Assembly (NCBI GenBank): GCA_965216255.1
Contig: OZ244148.1
Span: 558,001 to 622,000, forward strand
DNA from: G965216255 sp965216255
GTDB taxonomy: Bacteria; Bacteroidota; Rhodothermia; Rhodothermales; Bin80
Length of the DNA stretch: 64,000 bases
Reading direction: 5' to 3'
Positions 27,291 to 36,493 of this stretch are shown here, piece by piece. Within the stretch, counting starts at the first letter, position 1, and the number at the start of each line of letters is the position of its first letter. The notes beneath the pieces were generated by a model. That model searched no databases. It was not told the origin of the DNA and saw only the letters and a program-made list of their open reading frames with translations. The position numbers and the translations under genes are program-made.

Positions 27291-27318
27291 GTAGGCCCCG
27301 GGGAAACCCGGGGCCTAC
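27291..27318 (+). terminator. Strong hairpin with GAAA loop, likely intron target stem-loop
   Basis: GTAGGCCCCGGG and CCCGGGGCCTAC form a perfect 12-bp stem closed by GAAA. It lacks a following T-run, and an intron-like 5' end (GTGTG) starts two bases after it. Group IIC introns insert just downstream of such terminator-like stem-loops, so this is probably the 5' exon hairpin. Confidence 0.6.
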
Positions 27319-27320
27319 CG

Positions 27321-27550
27321 GTGTGCCAGGCATGATCAACAGCTTGGAGGTGCAAGTCCTCTATCCAGCCAGATGGCGGCGAAGGATTAGCGAAGCGCAA
27401 GGGCGTCGTCGTGAGGCGGGGTCTGAAGGAAGCATGGAGCAAACCTGTGACCCGATGAACAAGAACCGAATACGAGGCCTACCCGATCGGACGAGCGAGC
27501 GGATAATCGCGAAGTCCGTGTCATCTATGCGTCGGGGTGGTAGATTCGGC
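27321..27550 (+). ncRNA. 5' fragment of a group II (probably IIC) intron RNA
   Basis: The segment begins GTGTGCC, fitting the GUGYG 5' splice consensus. It continues with blocks familiar from domain I of bacterial group II introns: GGTGCAAGTCCTC, GCGAAGCGCAAGGGCGTCGT and GTCTGAAGGAAGC. It directly follows a perfect hairpin, as expected for a IIC insertion. At 27551 it is cut by an IS66-type terminus. No reverse-transcriptase/maturase gene and no domain V are present, so it cannot splice. The class call is from recall of consensus blocks, not a covariance search. Confidence 0.55.
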
Positions 27551-27586
27551 GTATGCGTCCGGTCAACTACAGGGCAGTGGCAGGCC
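27551..27586 (+). repeat. IS66-type terminus, left partner of an inverted pair
   Basis: GTATGCGTCCGGTCAACTAC and the next 16 bases match the reverse complement of 31226-31261 at 33 of 36 positions, and resemble the tnpC-side end of IS66 copies A, B and D. It truncates the intron fragment. Confidence 0.55.
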
Positions 27587-27611
27587 GGATGGATACGGCT
27601 CGGCAGTACAA

Positions 27612-28307
27612 TTAGTGTGCACGGTCTCGGTAGTCTCCTTGGTGCTTCGTGTCAATGTGGTCAGGATTTCTACTGTGATCCAGCACGGGCATTCCCATGT
27701 CGAAATTAATCGCGCTATTCTTGATCAGGAACGCCAACAACGCGTCCCTAACGTAAGTCAGCGCGTAAAAGGCGCTGTTGTCCAGCTCTCGGTATTCGGT
27801 TTCATTGAGAGATCTGCCGTGGCGAATCTTGTCCGCATGGCGCTTGATGAGCGTGTTGATTTCGTCGCGACTAGTTCCCAGCGAGCTGTGCATGTCCTCC
27901 CAATTCCCGTCATAGTGCCAACAAAGGGTTTCGAGAGCCCGATAACAATGAAAGGCCGCGTCCTGCGACCACCGAAGACCCGCAGCGTAATCGCGCAGGG
28001 CCATTTCAAACCAATGGTTAGTTGAAGCCATCTGCACGACCAGTGCGATCAACTCCATGTTTTCAACCCTCAAATCATCACCTTCGTTGCCAAATCTAAG
28101 TCGTGGGCCGAATTCCCGTATGCAGCCAGCAGAGTCCTCAATCCTCATAATTTGCGTCGAGTAACAAGCCCCCTCTAAGAAGCTGATGCATGCAAGCCAC
28201 GTGTCGGCAATGTATTGGGCACCCCGAAGCAAAGCGGTCCGGTCCGCACGGACATTGAGGTCCTTGCAGGCATTTGGGATATCCAGCTCAACACGCACCA
28301 TTGAATG
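27612..28307 (-). pseudogene. Unknown (HEPN-like?) gene, main 3' part, interrupted by IS66 copy B
   Basis: The 3' part encodes 229 residues after the first Met following the IS junction. The true start lies across the IS at 30890: removing IS66 copy B and one 8-bp duplication restores a single 269-codon frame. The sequence is helical, with DAAFHCYRALETLCWHYDGN, SRDEINTLIKRHADKIRHGR and YALTYVRDALLAFLIKN. The ADKIRHG segment resembles the conserved polar/His motif of HEPN domains, but the family is not certain. Because the ATG at 28301 survives, a shortened protein might still be made. Confidence 0.7.
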
Positions 28308-28393
28308 GTAAGCGTGCGGTGAAACCCATCTGGATAAGGTGACGATTTCTCGGGAGATTACTCATAGACCCGAGGACTCAAAGCCTGGATGGC

Positions 28394-28686
28394 ATGAGAC
28401 AGCCCAGACGTACGGCGGAAGAAATGTTTCCGCTGGTGGAACAGTATGAAGAAAGCAGCCAGACCGCTGCAGCGTTCTGTGCCGAGCGCGGCATCTCGTA
28501 TGGGCAGCTGTTTTACTGGCGTCGGAAGTATCGCCTGGAGGCTGCGGCAGCGGCGCCTTTGTGGAGATTGGCAGACCCATGGCAGGTGAAGAGGCGCAAG
28601 TGGAGATCATGTACCCGGGCGGGATACGCGTGCGCCTCTTGGCGCCGGTATCTGCCTCGTACCTGGCGCAGCTGGTGCAGTCATGA
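28394..28686 (+). pseudogene. tnpA: IS66 tnpA with -1 frameshift
   Basis: The N-terminal HTH part reads MRQPRRTAEEMFPLVEQYEE and ISYGQLFYWRRKYRLEAAAA. After the alanine run at about 28550, the continuing frame is out of register; a -1 shift gives GAFVEIGRPMAGEEAQVEIM and ends in TGA at 28684-28686, overlapping the tnpB ATG. The same shift is present in copy D, while the related copy E (60958) is in frame. So the frameshift either arose before B and D spread or is read by ribosomal slippage. Confidence 0.75.
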
Positions 28687-29030
28687 TCGGATTGGGGCCT
28701 TCGCACCGGTATTTCTTTTACCGGCCGCCGGCCGACATGCGCAAGAGCTTTGACGGCCTGTGCGCCTTGGTGAAAAGCGGCATGAAGCGGGATCCCATGT
28801 CGAGGGACGTCTTTGTGTTCGTCAACAGGAGGCGGAGCCATCTGAAGGCGCTTTCGTGGGACCGAGACGGCTTCGCCTTGTTTTACAAAAGGCTTGAGGC
28901 GGGTACGTTTGAGCTGCCGAAAGAGGATATGCCGACGTGGACGCAGATGGTGATGTTACTGGAGGGAGTGTCGCTGAAGTCCGTAAAATACCGGCGCCGG
29001 TATGCGGTTAAGAGCCGGAAATCGGGATAA
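28683..29030 (+). CDS. tnpB: IS66 accessory protein TnpB
   Basis: The 115-residue protein has the IS66 Orf2 motifs RYFFYRPPADMRKSFDGLCA, VFVFVNRRRSHLKALSWDRD, GFALFYKRLEAGTFELP and WTQMVMLLEGV. TnpB of IS66 is needed with TnpA and TnpC for transposition. It overlaps the end of tnpA by four bases and is intact. Confidence 0.93.
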   Translation: MIGLGPSHRYFFYRPPADMRKSFDGLCALVKSGMKRDPMSRDVFVFVNRRRSHLKALSWDRDGFALFYKRLEAGTFELPKEDMPTWTQMVMLLEGVSLKSVKYRRRYAVKSRKSG

Positions 29031-29081
29031 ATAGTATGTGGAAACGGGGAACAATGCATGTGCAGACGTTGTTGAACAATC

Positions 29082-30650
29082 ATGCAGCCCGAAGCACATT
29101 CCTCCCTCTCTTCTGCGGATGTTGAGACCTTCCCTGCGCAGCTTGCCGCGGTGCTTCAGCAGAACGCAAGCCTGTCCGAGGAGAACAATCAGCAGAGCGA
29201 AGAGATAAGCCGGCTGCAGGCGAAATTGGAGAGCAAGGACAAACAGCTGGCTGAAGCCCTCCGCCTGCTCTTTGGCTCCAGGAGCGAAAGGTATGTACTG
29301 GGGCCGGAGGCGCAGCAGGGCCTCTTGTTTGACGACATGGAGGTCGAGGTGCCCCTGCCGCCCGAGCCCGAGACGGATCAGCCGAAGCGGCGCAAGGCCA
29401 AGCGGCGTCCGGACTTCGAGGATCTGCCGGATCACCTGCCCCGCGAGACGATCGTAATCCAGCCTGAAGAGGACACGACAGGTCTCATTTGCATCGGCAT
29501 GGAGAAGACGCAGTACCTGGAGATCGTGCCCAGCATGATAAAGGTGGTCGAGATTCATCGCCCCAAGTACGTGGACCCGACCGATGAGGACAGCGGCGTC
29601 ATCATCGCCGAGTTGCCTCCGCGGCTGGTGGACAAGGGCATGGCCGGACCGGGATTGTTGGCCGATGTGGTGGTTAACAAGTACTGTGACCACTTGCCCC
29701 TGTACCGGCAGCAGCAGCGTTTCCGGCGGGAAGGCATTGAAATTGCCAAGTCCACGCTGGGAGGCTGGATAGCGCAGTCGGCATGACACCTTGGGCCGCT
29801 GTATGATGCACTCAAGCAGGAGGCGCTCTTAAGCGGGTATCTGCAGGCGGATGAGACGCGTATCCAGGTCCAGGATCGAAAGAAGAAGGGCAAGACCCAT
29901 CGGGGTTTTTACTGGGCGTACCACACTCCGGAGCAGAAGCTGTTTGTGATGGAGTATCGCAAGAGCCGTGCCCGTGCAGGTCCGGTGGCGTTCTTGGGTG
30001 GGTATGCGGGAGCGTTGCAGACGGACGGGTATGTGGCCTACAACGTCTTCGAAGCACACCCGTCTATGACGGTCTACGGATGCATGGCGCATGCCCGTCG
30101 CAAGTTCTACGACTGTCGTAGCTACGAACCGGAGAAGGCCGAGCACGCGTTGACAAAGATCAGGCGACTCTACGCCATAGAGCGCAGGCTACAAGAGGAG
30201 GGTGCCAGTGCGGATCGTCGGCGCGAGGTACGTCAGGAAGAGGCCCGGCCTGTACTGGAAGCGCTGAAGCCCTGGCTGGAGGCGAACGGGGGGTTGCCCA
30301 AGAGTCCTTGGGGCCAGGCGACCAACTATACGCTCGGCCTTTGGAAAAGGCTGACCCGATACCTGGATGAGGGCCGCGTGGAGCTGGACAATAACCTCAT
30401 TGAAAATGCCCTGCGGCCGTTGGCCATCGGCCGCAAGAATTACCTGTTCGCGGGATCACATGATGCGGCCCAGCGGGCAGCCGTGGTCTATTGGCTACTT
30501 GGCACGTGCAAGCTACACGGTGTCAATCCCCAGGAGTGGCTCACGGACGTGTTCGAGCGCATCCCGACGCATCCGGCCAGGCGCGTAGCTGACCTCTTGC
30601 CTCATCATTGGCAGAAGGCACGACAAGCTGACAAAGACAAGGCGGCATAG
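29082..30650 (+). pseudogene. tnpC: IS66 tnpC with one nonsense codon
   Basis: The frame is the full transposase (MQPEAHSSLSSADVETFPAQ at the start, ARQADKDKAA at the end) except for TGA at 29784-29786. The other copies have TGG there (QSAW in copies A and D). A single G-to-A change therefore split it into 234- and about 287-residue parts. The element could only move with TnpC from another copy. Confidence 0.93.
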
Positions 30651-30768
30651 CTGCCAAGCACCGAGTGTGCCGGATCCGGCAAGCCCACCTGCTCTCCGCC
30701 TTCCAGCCGTCCTGTACCCATCGGCACACCTGTAGCTGTAGCTGACCTGTACTTCACCGGACGCTTAC

Positions 30769-30890
30769 ATTGAATGTTCGATCTGAGTAGTTGAATGCCA
30801 ATCTCCCTCAAGGGCGTCAACTGGGTTCAATATTAAATTGAGGTCCTTCGGTACCAAGTCGCCAGTGCATACGTATTTTTCTCGTGCCAT
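30769..30890 (-). pseudogene. 5' end of the gene interrupted by IS66 copy B
   Basis: On the minus strand an ATG at 30890 has a good ribosome site (AGGAG five bases upstream) and opens a frame of 40 codons (MAREKYVCTGDLVPKDLNLI ... STTQIEHS). It reaches the 8-bp duplication and continues in frame into 28307-27612 when the IS is removed. Confidence 0.75.
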
Positions 30891-31225
30891 TGTGCTCCTG
30901 ATTAAGCGGCTTTAATCGGAATCTGCAATGCAGAACGTTGATGTCTCCTGGGCTAGGGTTACCTGCCTTTTTGTGGAAGACCAAGTGGGCAGAGTTGCTC
31001 TGAACACGCCTGCACCGTCCGTGTTCACTCTGATCCCGATCAGGTACGCAATCTGGCGCTAGACCCCGCGTTTGCAGACGCGAAGAGAAGCCTGTGGCAG
31101 TTGCTCTTCGATGAATCGCAGGCAACGGGAAATCCTCGCGTTTTTCGACCGGCAGATGTACACCGGGGGGCGTAGTGCGCAGGCCGAGAGAGCGAGGTGC
31201 AAGGAGCCGAGCGTAACAGCGGCAG
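30891..31225. other. Intergenic, possible decayed coding remnant
   Basis: A minus-strand frame ending near 30817 (SAHLVFHKKAGNPSPGDINV) looks partly protein-like but conflicts with the better supported gene start at 30890. No firm feature. Confidence 0.3.
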
Positions 31226-31261
31226 GGCCTGCCACTACCCTATAGTTGACCGGACGCTTAC
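31226..31261 (-). repeat. IS66-type terminus, right partner of an inverted pair
   Basis: The reverse complement of 31226-31261 starts GTAAGCGTCCGGTCAACTAT and matches 27551-27586 at 33 of 36 bases. The two face each other across the HEPN-like gene and IS66 copy B. No matching target duplication is visible outside them. Confidence 0.5.
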
Positions 31262-31344
31262 GCTGAAGAACGTACATATAGTACAATTCACTTGCATTTA
31301 TTCCCCATTATCGTGAATTTATGCACTCACAATATACTAAACGT

Positions 31345-32151
31345 ATGAGCCGACAGGTTGGCGTACCCAAAGGGCGCATCAGGTTAGCCACTGTAATTCA
31401 GACTGCTGGTGAGATCGTTCGCATCGGCGACGTTGAGCGTGCCCTCAATGTCAGCCGTTCCAACGCTGCCAAGTTACTCTCCCGGTGGAGCAGGCAGGGT
31501 TGGCTACGTCGTGTTGGCCCGGGAGTCTATGCAACGGTAGGTCTCGACTCCATAGTCAGTGAGCAGGTCCTGGAGGATCCATGGGTGATGATCCCGGCAC
31601 TATATGGTCCAGCCTACATAGGTGGTCGGACCGCCGCTGAACACTGGGACCTAACAGAGCAGATCTTCCGCGACATCGTTGTAATGACAGGACGGGCTGT
31701 GCGTGTGAAGAGTCAGAGACGACATGGCACGCAATTCACGCTGAAGCACGTCAGGTCAAACTTGATTTTCGGTACCAGGAATGTCTGGCGCGGAAACACC
31801 AAGATCCCCGTCTCGGATGTTAACCGCACAATTGTGGACATGCTTGACGATCCCGATCTCGGAGCTGGCATACAACATGTTGCCGATTGCTTAGCAGCCT
31901 ATTTTGATCACCCGGGTAGACACGATGGCAAGTTGATCACCTATGCAACTCGCCTCGGCAACGGCGCCGTCTTCAAACGGATGGGTTTCCTAGCAGAACG
32001 TGGATCTAGCAACTCTGCCCTTCTTGAAGCGTGCCGACAGCGTCTGACCAAAGGCTACGCCAAACTTGATCCAATGCTGCCCTGCCGCCGCTTAGTAACG
32101 CGGTGGCGCCTTTTCGTTCCTGAGAGCTGGATTGCCGTCGCAGCCACATGA
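31345..32151 (+). CDS. AbiEi-type antitoxin (winged-helix transcriptional regulator)
   Basis: The product starts at ATG 31345 (MSRQVGVPKGRIRLA); an in-frame ATG at 31321 is also possible. The N-terminal winged helix reads VIRIGDVERALNVSRSNA-like with LLSRWSRQGWLRRVGPGVYA, the usual AbiEi_4 opening. It is followed by YIGGRTAAEHWDLTEQIF and ISDVNRTIVDMLDDPDLG-like segments. AbiEi represses its own operon and opposes the AbiEii nucleotidyltransferase. The stop overlaps the toxin ATG (ATGA at 32148), the standard arrangement. Confidence 0.85.
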   Translation: MSRQVGVPKGRIRLATVIQTAGEIVRIGDVERALNVSRSNAAKLLSRWSRQGWLRRVGPGVYATVGLDSIVSEQVLEDPWVMIPALYGPAYIGGRTAAEHWDLTEQIFRDIVVMTGRAVRVKSQRRHGTQFTLKHVRSNLIFGTRNVWRGNTKIPVSDVNRTIVDMLDDPDLGAGIQHVADCLAAYFDHPGRHDGKLITYATRLGNGAVFKRMGFLAERGSSNSALLEACRQRLTKGYAKLDPMLPCRRLVTRWRLFVPESWIAVAAT

Positions 32152-33366
32152 TCGGCCGCAGAGAAGTTCTAGATGCCTCCAGCATCCTTGGATTGGGGCC
32201 CCATGTTGTCGAGAAAGACTACGTAATTGGCTGGGTCCTCGCCGGCATATATCACCACGACGCTCTCATCGAGAGCTGGATATTCAAGGGCGGGACCTGC
32301 CTTAAGAAATGCTATTTCGAAACCTACCGATTCTCCGAAGATCTTGACTTCACGCTCACCGAGTCCTCTCACATCGACCGTAGCTTTCTCGTCGACGTAT
32401 TCCGCGAAATCGGGGAATGGATCTATGAGCAAACCGGTATCGAAGTCCCGCCAGAACTGCATAAATTTGAGATTTTCAAAAACCCGCGTGGCACAATATC
32501 TTGTCAAGGCAAACTCGGCTACCGCGGCCCCATCAGTCCTCGCTTGGGGTACCGTTCACTTCCACGCATCAAGCTCGATCTGATACCCGACGAGCTACTT
32601 GTTATGCCGCCGGTGGAGCGTACTATCTTTCACGACTACAGCGATGGACCAGCAGGAGGGATCTCCGTTCGATGCTACGCTCATGAAGAGGCCTTTGCCG
32701 AAAAGGTCCGTGCCTTGGGCCAGCGTGCCAGGCCGCGCGATCTCTACGATGTGATTAATCTCTATCGTAGCATTGAAGCACGGCCGCAGGCTGCGGTTCT
32801 GCACGACCTACTACAGCAAAAGTGTGGTCACCGTGGCATCCCTGTCCCGACGCTCGCTGAACTGCAGGTGCACAGAATCGAAATGGAAGGTACTTGGGGG
32901 ACAGATGCTGGGCCACCAGCTTCAAGCGCTGCCACCCTTCGAATCTTACTTTAACACCTTACCTGAGTTCTTTGACTGGCTTGAAACCGGCGTGGCGTCA
33001 TCAGTCCCGGCCACCTATCAAATGGCGATCGGTGAAACGGTACTCAGAGAGCGCACATTGCGCCTGCCGGTCACTCGCGAAGCGCAATCGTACATGGAAG
33101 TTATCCGTTTTGCAGCGGTCAACCACTTATGTGTTGACCTCCAGTACAAGGGGTCTGTCCGGCGGATCGAGCCGTACTCTCTGCGCCGGACCCAAACTGG
33201 TAATATTCTACTGCACGCTACAAGAACCTCTGATGGCGAGCACCGCAGCTACCGCATTGACCGAATTCAGGGAGCGAAAACCACCCAGCAGAGTTTTGTC
33301 CCGCGCTACATGGTGGAACTACGTCCCCAAGGCCCAGCCGTAGTACGACCGAGGGCGGCCCGGTAG
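32148..33366 (+). pseudogene. AbiEii-type nucleotidyltransferase toxin with WYL-like tail, frameshifted
   Basis: Residues 1-250 show the AbiEii/type IV toxin nucleotidyltransferase: VEKDYVIGWVLAGI, FKGGTCLKKCYFETYRFSED (the GGT and SEDxD catalytic residues), LDFTL, and EEAFAEKVRALGQRARPRDL. The frame ends at 32954 in unrelated residues. From about 32895 the +1-shifted frame continues plausibly: MLGHQLQALPPFESYFNTLP, EFFDWLE, then a WYL-like module with RFAAVNHLCVDLQYKG, RIEPYSLRRT and SYRIDRI up to 33366. The switch lies at a GGGGG run at 32896-32900, so a true frameshift or a base-call error are both possible. A WYL tail would add a ligand-sensing domain to the toxin. Confidence 0.75.
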
Positions 33367-33482
33367 GAGTCCTCCACAAGGCTCCGACGACAAACACATG
33401 CGTCACCTGCATATTTCCGGCAGCGGCCTCCATGAGGATATTTACGCCTACGAGAGATTCGCCGCCTGGAGGCGTCCGTCAT

Positions 33483-33509
33483 GCTCGCCCTGCCGGTAGC
33501 AGGGTGAGC
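33483..33509 (+). terminator. Hairpin downstream of the AbiE pair
   Basis: GCTCGCCCTGC and GCAGGGTGAGC pair over 11 positions (one G-T pair) around CGGTA. It is followed by AAAGC, not a T-run, so it is a weak terminator candidate. Confidence 0.35.
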
Positions 33510-34247
33510 AAAGCTGCAAGAAATGCATGGATAGATTACTGCGTCCACAGATACGCAAAGCGCGGATGAAGGCACAATTTCAGGCCACCTCCGAACTACA
33601 GCCCCAGATCCCAAACATGCTCTTCCTGCGCCTCGACCGGCTACACCAACCGCCATGTTCACTCCCGTACAGCCTGCTGCAGCTCAGCGAGGGAGGCGTC
33701 GCAATCAGTGAGGCTGTGCGGAAACGGGCGCGCATGGGAGCTCCACGGGCAAGATTATTTAGGGGCAATTAACGGACATGCCTACACTGCCCGAAATAGC
33801 CCTACAGTCCATACCTTCCGAAGCGGCCACACGGGTAGCAGAGGCGCTCGCAGATGCTCTGCTTCCGGTCGTAGAAATCATGCCGCCGTGGGGCGATTCG
33901 CCAAGGCTGCGCATGTCCGAGAGCCACCTGCACAGGTCGTGGAAAGACTGCGTATTCTTGTCCGAGGCGTTCGCGCTGCGGCTTTCAGATGCGCGCCAAG
34001 CAATATGCATACATTCTTGCAATACATGACTATAGCACGTTCGGAATTAATCCATGCCGCCCAAGTCCTTCACACGCCTGAATGGGATGCTGCTTCGGGG
34101 AAGAGCGTAAAACGGATTGGGCGCGCGACCGTATCGGTAACTATCTCCGTAATGTGATTGCCAGGAGGCCGCGACACTGCGGTTCGAAGACGCATGGCCG
34201 GTAACGCTAGTTAAGCACCTTGGAGCCACCCGAACATAGGGAATAAA
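33510..34247. other. Region without a recognised gene
   Basis: Only short, overlapping frames occur on both strands and none shows a recognisable motif. It separates the AbiE pair from a small membrane protein gene. Confidence 0.4.
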
Positions 34248-34829
34248 ATGAACCACGACGCTGGTCCAAGACCTGATTCGAGAAAGGCGTTACGCGTTTT
34301 GCCGAACATATTCCAATCCGTCATCAGCGGTATAATCCTTGCTCTACTGTTTTTTGTCGCAAGAGAGAAATGCTTTCCACTACCCAGCGTAGCTGGACGT
34401 TGGACCGTGGAAATGCCCACGACCAAGACGGCATATAGGCCGTATGAAGACATGAAGGTACAGTATGTGGCCTTTCTCTGGCGTGAAGGCACTATCATAA
34501 AGGGGACGATAGAGAAGACCTCCGACGTTACTTCCGCCGGCACGAATACCTACACTGCCGGGGAACGTACACGCGGCGCAATAGAGGGCTATATTCATAA
34601 ACTCTATTTCTCCATAAATCGGATCACTGCGAACATAGTTGAAGAAGGTGAATTCCGTCAGTTCACTCATTTGCATGACCTCACAGTAGAGCGGACAGAC
34701 AGCATGACCGGGACGTTCATCGCAACTTTCGCCGATTCTGAAGGCGAGGTTACATGGCGGCGAACTGTTGGCAACAAGGAGGCAGCAACCATGCCAACCC
34801 CCACGTTCCCACGAGATGGCCAACGATAG
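34248..34829 (+). CDS. Small single-pass membrane protein with beta-rich domain, function unknown
   Basis: The 193-residue protein starts at ATG 34248 and has one membrane helix (FQSVISGIILALLFFVA, residues about 23-39). After it comes a soluble, beta-strand-rich part beginning SVAGRWTVEM and holding alternating segments such as VQYVAFLWREGTIIKGTIEK, GAIEGYIHKLYFSINRI and MTGTFIATFAD. The architecture of N-terminal helix plus small beta-barrel resembles the CBASS effector Cap15, but no specific motif proves it. It stands alone among transposon remnants, with no cyclase gene nearby. Confidence 0.55.
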   Translation: MNHDAGPRPDSRKALRVLPNIFQSVISGIILALLFFVAREKCFPLPSVAGRWTVEMPTTKTAYRPYEDMKVQYVAFLWREGTIIKGTIEKTSDVTSAGTNTYTAGERTRGAIEGYIHKLYFSINRITANIVEEGEFRQFTHLHDLTVERTDSMTGTFIATFADSEGEVTWRRTVGNKEAATMPTPTFPRDGQR

Positions 34830-34989
34830 GTAGGTAGCTCAGTTCGGTCCATTGGTTTGCGCTGTCCAGAGGTTGATTGTTACCGGCCTCAAAAAACCGA
34901 TACAGACGTGCCCGTCAAACATTGTTACGGTTTCGGGGGATGACGGGCTGTGGCCGGGTGGCTGGCTCCAGGTGTTCATGAGGATTTCC

Positions 34990-35260
34990 GGCACCTTCCA
35001 TGCCATGGCGTCTCACCTGAACAGAAGAGGCGCAATGATCGCGAGAGAGACGTGTCTGCTGTGGCATTATCTGCAGAAAGCATAACGAAGACGGCAATCG
35101 TGCCGAGGGTGGGAATCAAGCAGCGGACGGTGTACCGCTGCGTCGCGGCGGTACAACGAGGTGATGAAGTACGGACGGAGGTGCGCACGGCGGTCGAACC
35201 TCAATCCCAACAAGGGGATCATCAGGGAACGCTTGGCGCAGTATCTGGATACTTAGCGCC
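34990..35260 (+). pseudogene. Possible ISL3-type transposase HTH fragment
   Basis: Fragments in different frames (ALSAESITKTAIVPRVGIKQ, RTVYRCVAAV, and RRSNLNPNKGIIRERLAQYL) resemble the HTH and linker of ISL3-type transposases. Frame changes break it. The identification is weak. Confidence 0.3.
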
Positions 35261-35317
35261 ACCCGCCTGTTGAACCCTTACATCCGCGACACGTCCTAGC
35301 CTGTCCTCCTCATCTCA

Positions 35318-36156
35318 TCGCAACGACGGCATCCTGCTGCGCGGGGGCGTCGCCGTCGATAACCCCCAGTACGCCTTCCAGCACTCCTTCCGCTTCACCA
35401 AAGGTATCTCCCACGGTCACGTCGCCGCCGTACTCGGCTGCCTCCGTGACCTGAAGCTCCATAGCATCATCGCAACCAAAGACTCCAAACAGCGACGCCT
35501 CGCCATCGCCCTTATCGCTAGGCGCCTTGGCGGGCGGCGCCTGGTCCTGCGATACTGTCAGAAGAAAGTGGCCAAGGATGCCACGACCGGGAGAAAGCCG
35601 TAGAAAAGGCCAAGCTTAGTCTAGCGCAGGGCGTCAAGGGCAAGGGCAAGGGCAAGAGTGGTCGGTTCCTGAAGGTGGACCAGGGAGCGGTGAGTCTGAA
35701 CGAAGAGGCGATAGAGCAAGACCAGGCCTGTGGCGGCCTGCACGGGCTATGGACCAGCCTGGAGACGCTCGCGCCGCAGGAGGTGTACGCCCAGAGCTGT
35801 GGCGAATGGAAGAGGGCTTCCGGGTGCTGAAGCGCGCGTTAGCAGTGCGTCCCATCTTTCACTGGACGCAGCGTCGGGTGAAGGCGCACATGGCCGTCTG
35901 TTTCGTGGCCTTTGCACTGCTGCGCATCTTGCGCTACCAGCATAACAGCATGCACGGTGGCAAGGAGCCGCTGAGTGAGGCGCGGATCCTGTCGGAGCTC
36001 TCGGCAGTGGATATGTCGCTATTGCGGAATCAGTGCACGGGCAAGCCCTACCTGGTGCCCGCGGCCACAGGCAGGCAGCAGATCACTCTCTACAAGGCGG
36101 TAGGTCTAACGCTGCAGCAAAGTACGGTCCCGCTGAAAGAGGAGTCTGGGAAGTAG
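35318..36156 (+). pseudogene. Degenerate IS1634/IS4-type transposase
   Basis: The first part reads AFQHSFRFTKGISHGHVAAV, LGCLRDLKLHSIIATKDSKQ and RRLAIALIARRLG, then frames shift. The C-terminal part (35749-36156) reads ELWRMEEGFRVLKRALAVRP, FHWTQRRVKAHMAVCFVAFA and LPAATGRQ-like residues. This matches N- and C-terminal thirds of IS1634-like DDE transposases; the middle with most catalytic residues is deleted. It belongs to a different subgroup from the remnant at 3899. Confidence 0.6.
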
Positions 36157-36239
36157 CTTTCTTGGACGGCCTTATTGTCCTGCAGTAAGGCGGATTTGTT
36201 GTGTTCATTCGGAAGAGTCAGCCCAATAAAAACAATACG

Positions 36240-36488
36240 GTCAAGCACAGCGCTTGCGATTATGTGAAAGAGCAAGCCAGTACCAACTCCGTCGAATCAT
36301 TTTGGGCCTTGCTAAAACGCGGATACTACGGTACGCACTACTGGTGGAGCTTCAAGCATCTGCATCGGTACGTCTCGGAATACGTGTACCGACACAACAC
36401 GCGGAACATTATCGGACTCCCTCCATTGGGAGCGATGATTCGATTCTGGCGAGCCCGGCAAGCACTTGACATTCGCAAGACTGATTAG
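36240..36488 (+). pseudogene. IS1595-family transposase C-terminal fragment
   Basis: The frame reads YVKEQASTNSVESFWALLKR, GYYGTHYWWSFKHLHRYVSE and YVYRHNTRNIIG. This is the conserved C-terminal end of the DDE domain of IS1595 (ISXO2-like) transposases, with the catalytic E in VESFWALLKR. The N-terminal zinc-binding and first DDE residues are absent. Confidence 0.8.
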
Positions 36489-36493
36489 GTTGC

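Larger units (their letters stand above)
28308..30768 (+). mobile_element. IS66-family element, copy B, with 8-bp target duplication
   Basis: The 2461-bp element starts GTAAGCGTGCGGTGAA (28308) and ends CACCGGACGCTTAC (30768). It is flanked on both sides by ATTGAATG (28300-28307 and 30769-30776), an 8-bp duplication typical of IS66. It carries tnpA, tnpB and tnpC. It is 6 bp shorter than copy D because two codons (RK) are missing in tnpC near 29393. Confidence 0.95.

Noticed and set aside
30817..31125. 102-codon minus-strand frame overlapping the start of the gene split by IS66 copy B
   Set aside because: It is in conflict with the start at 30890, which has a good ribosome site and joins in frame across the IS.
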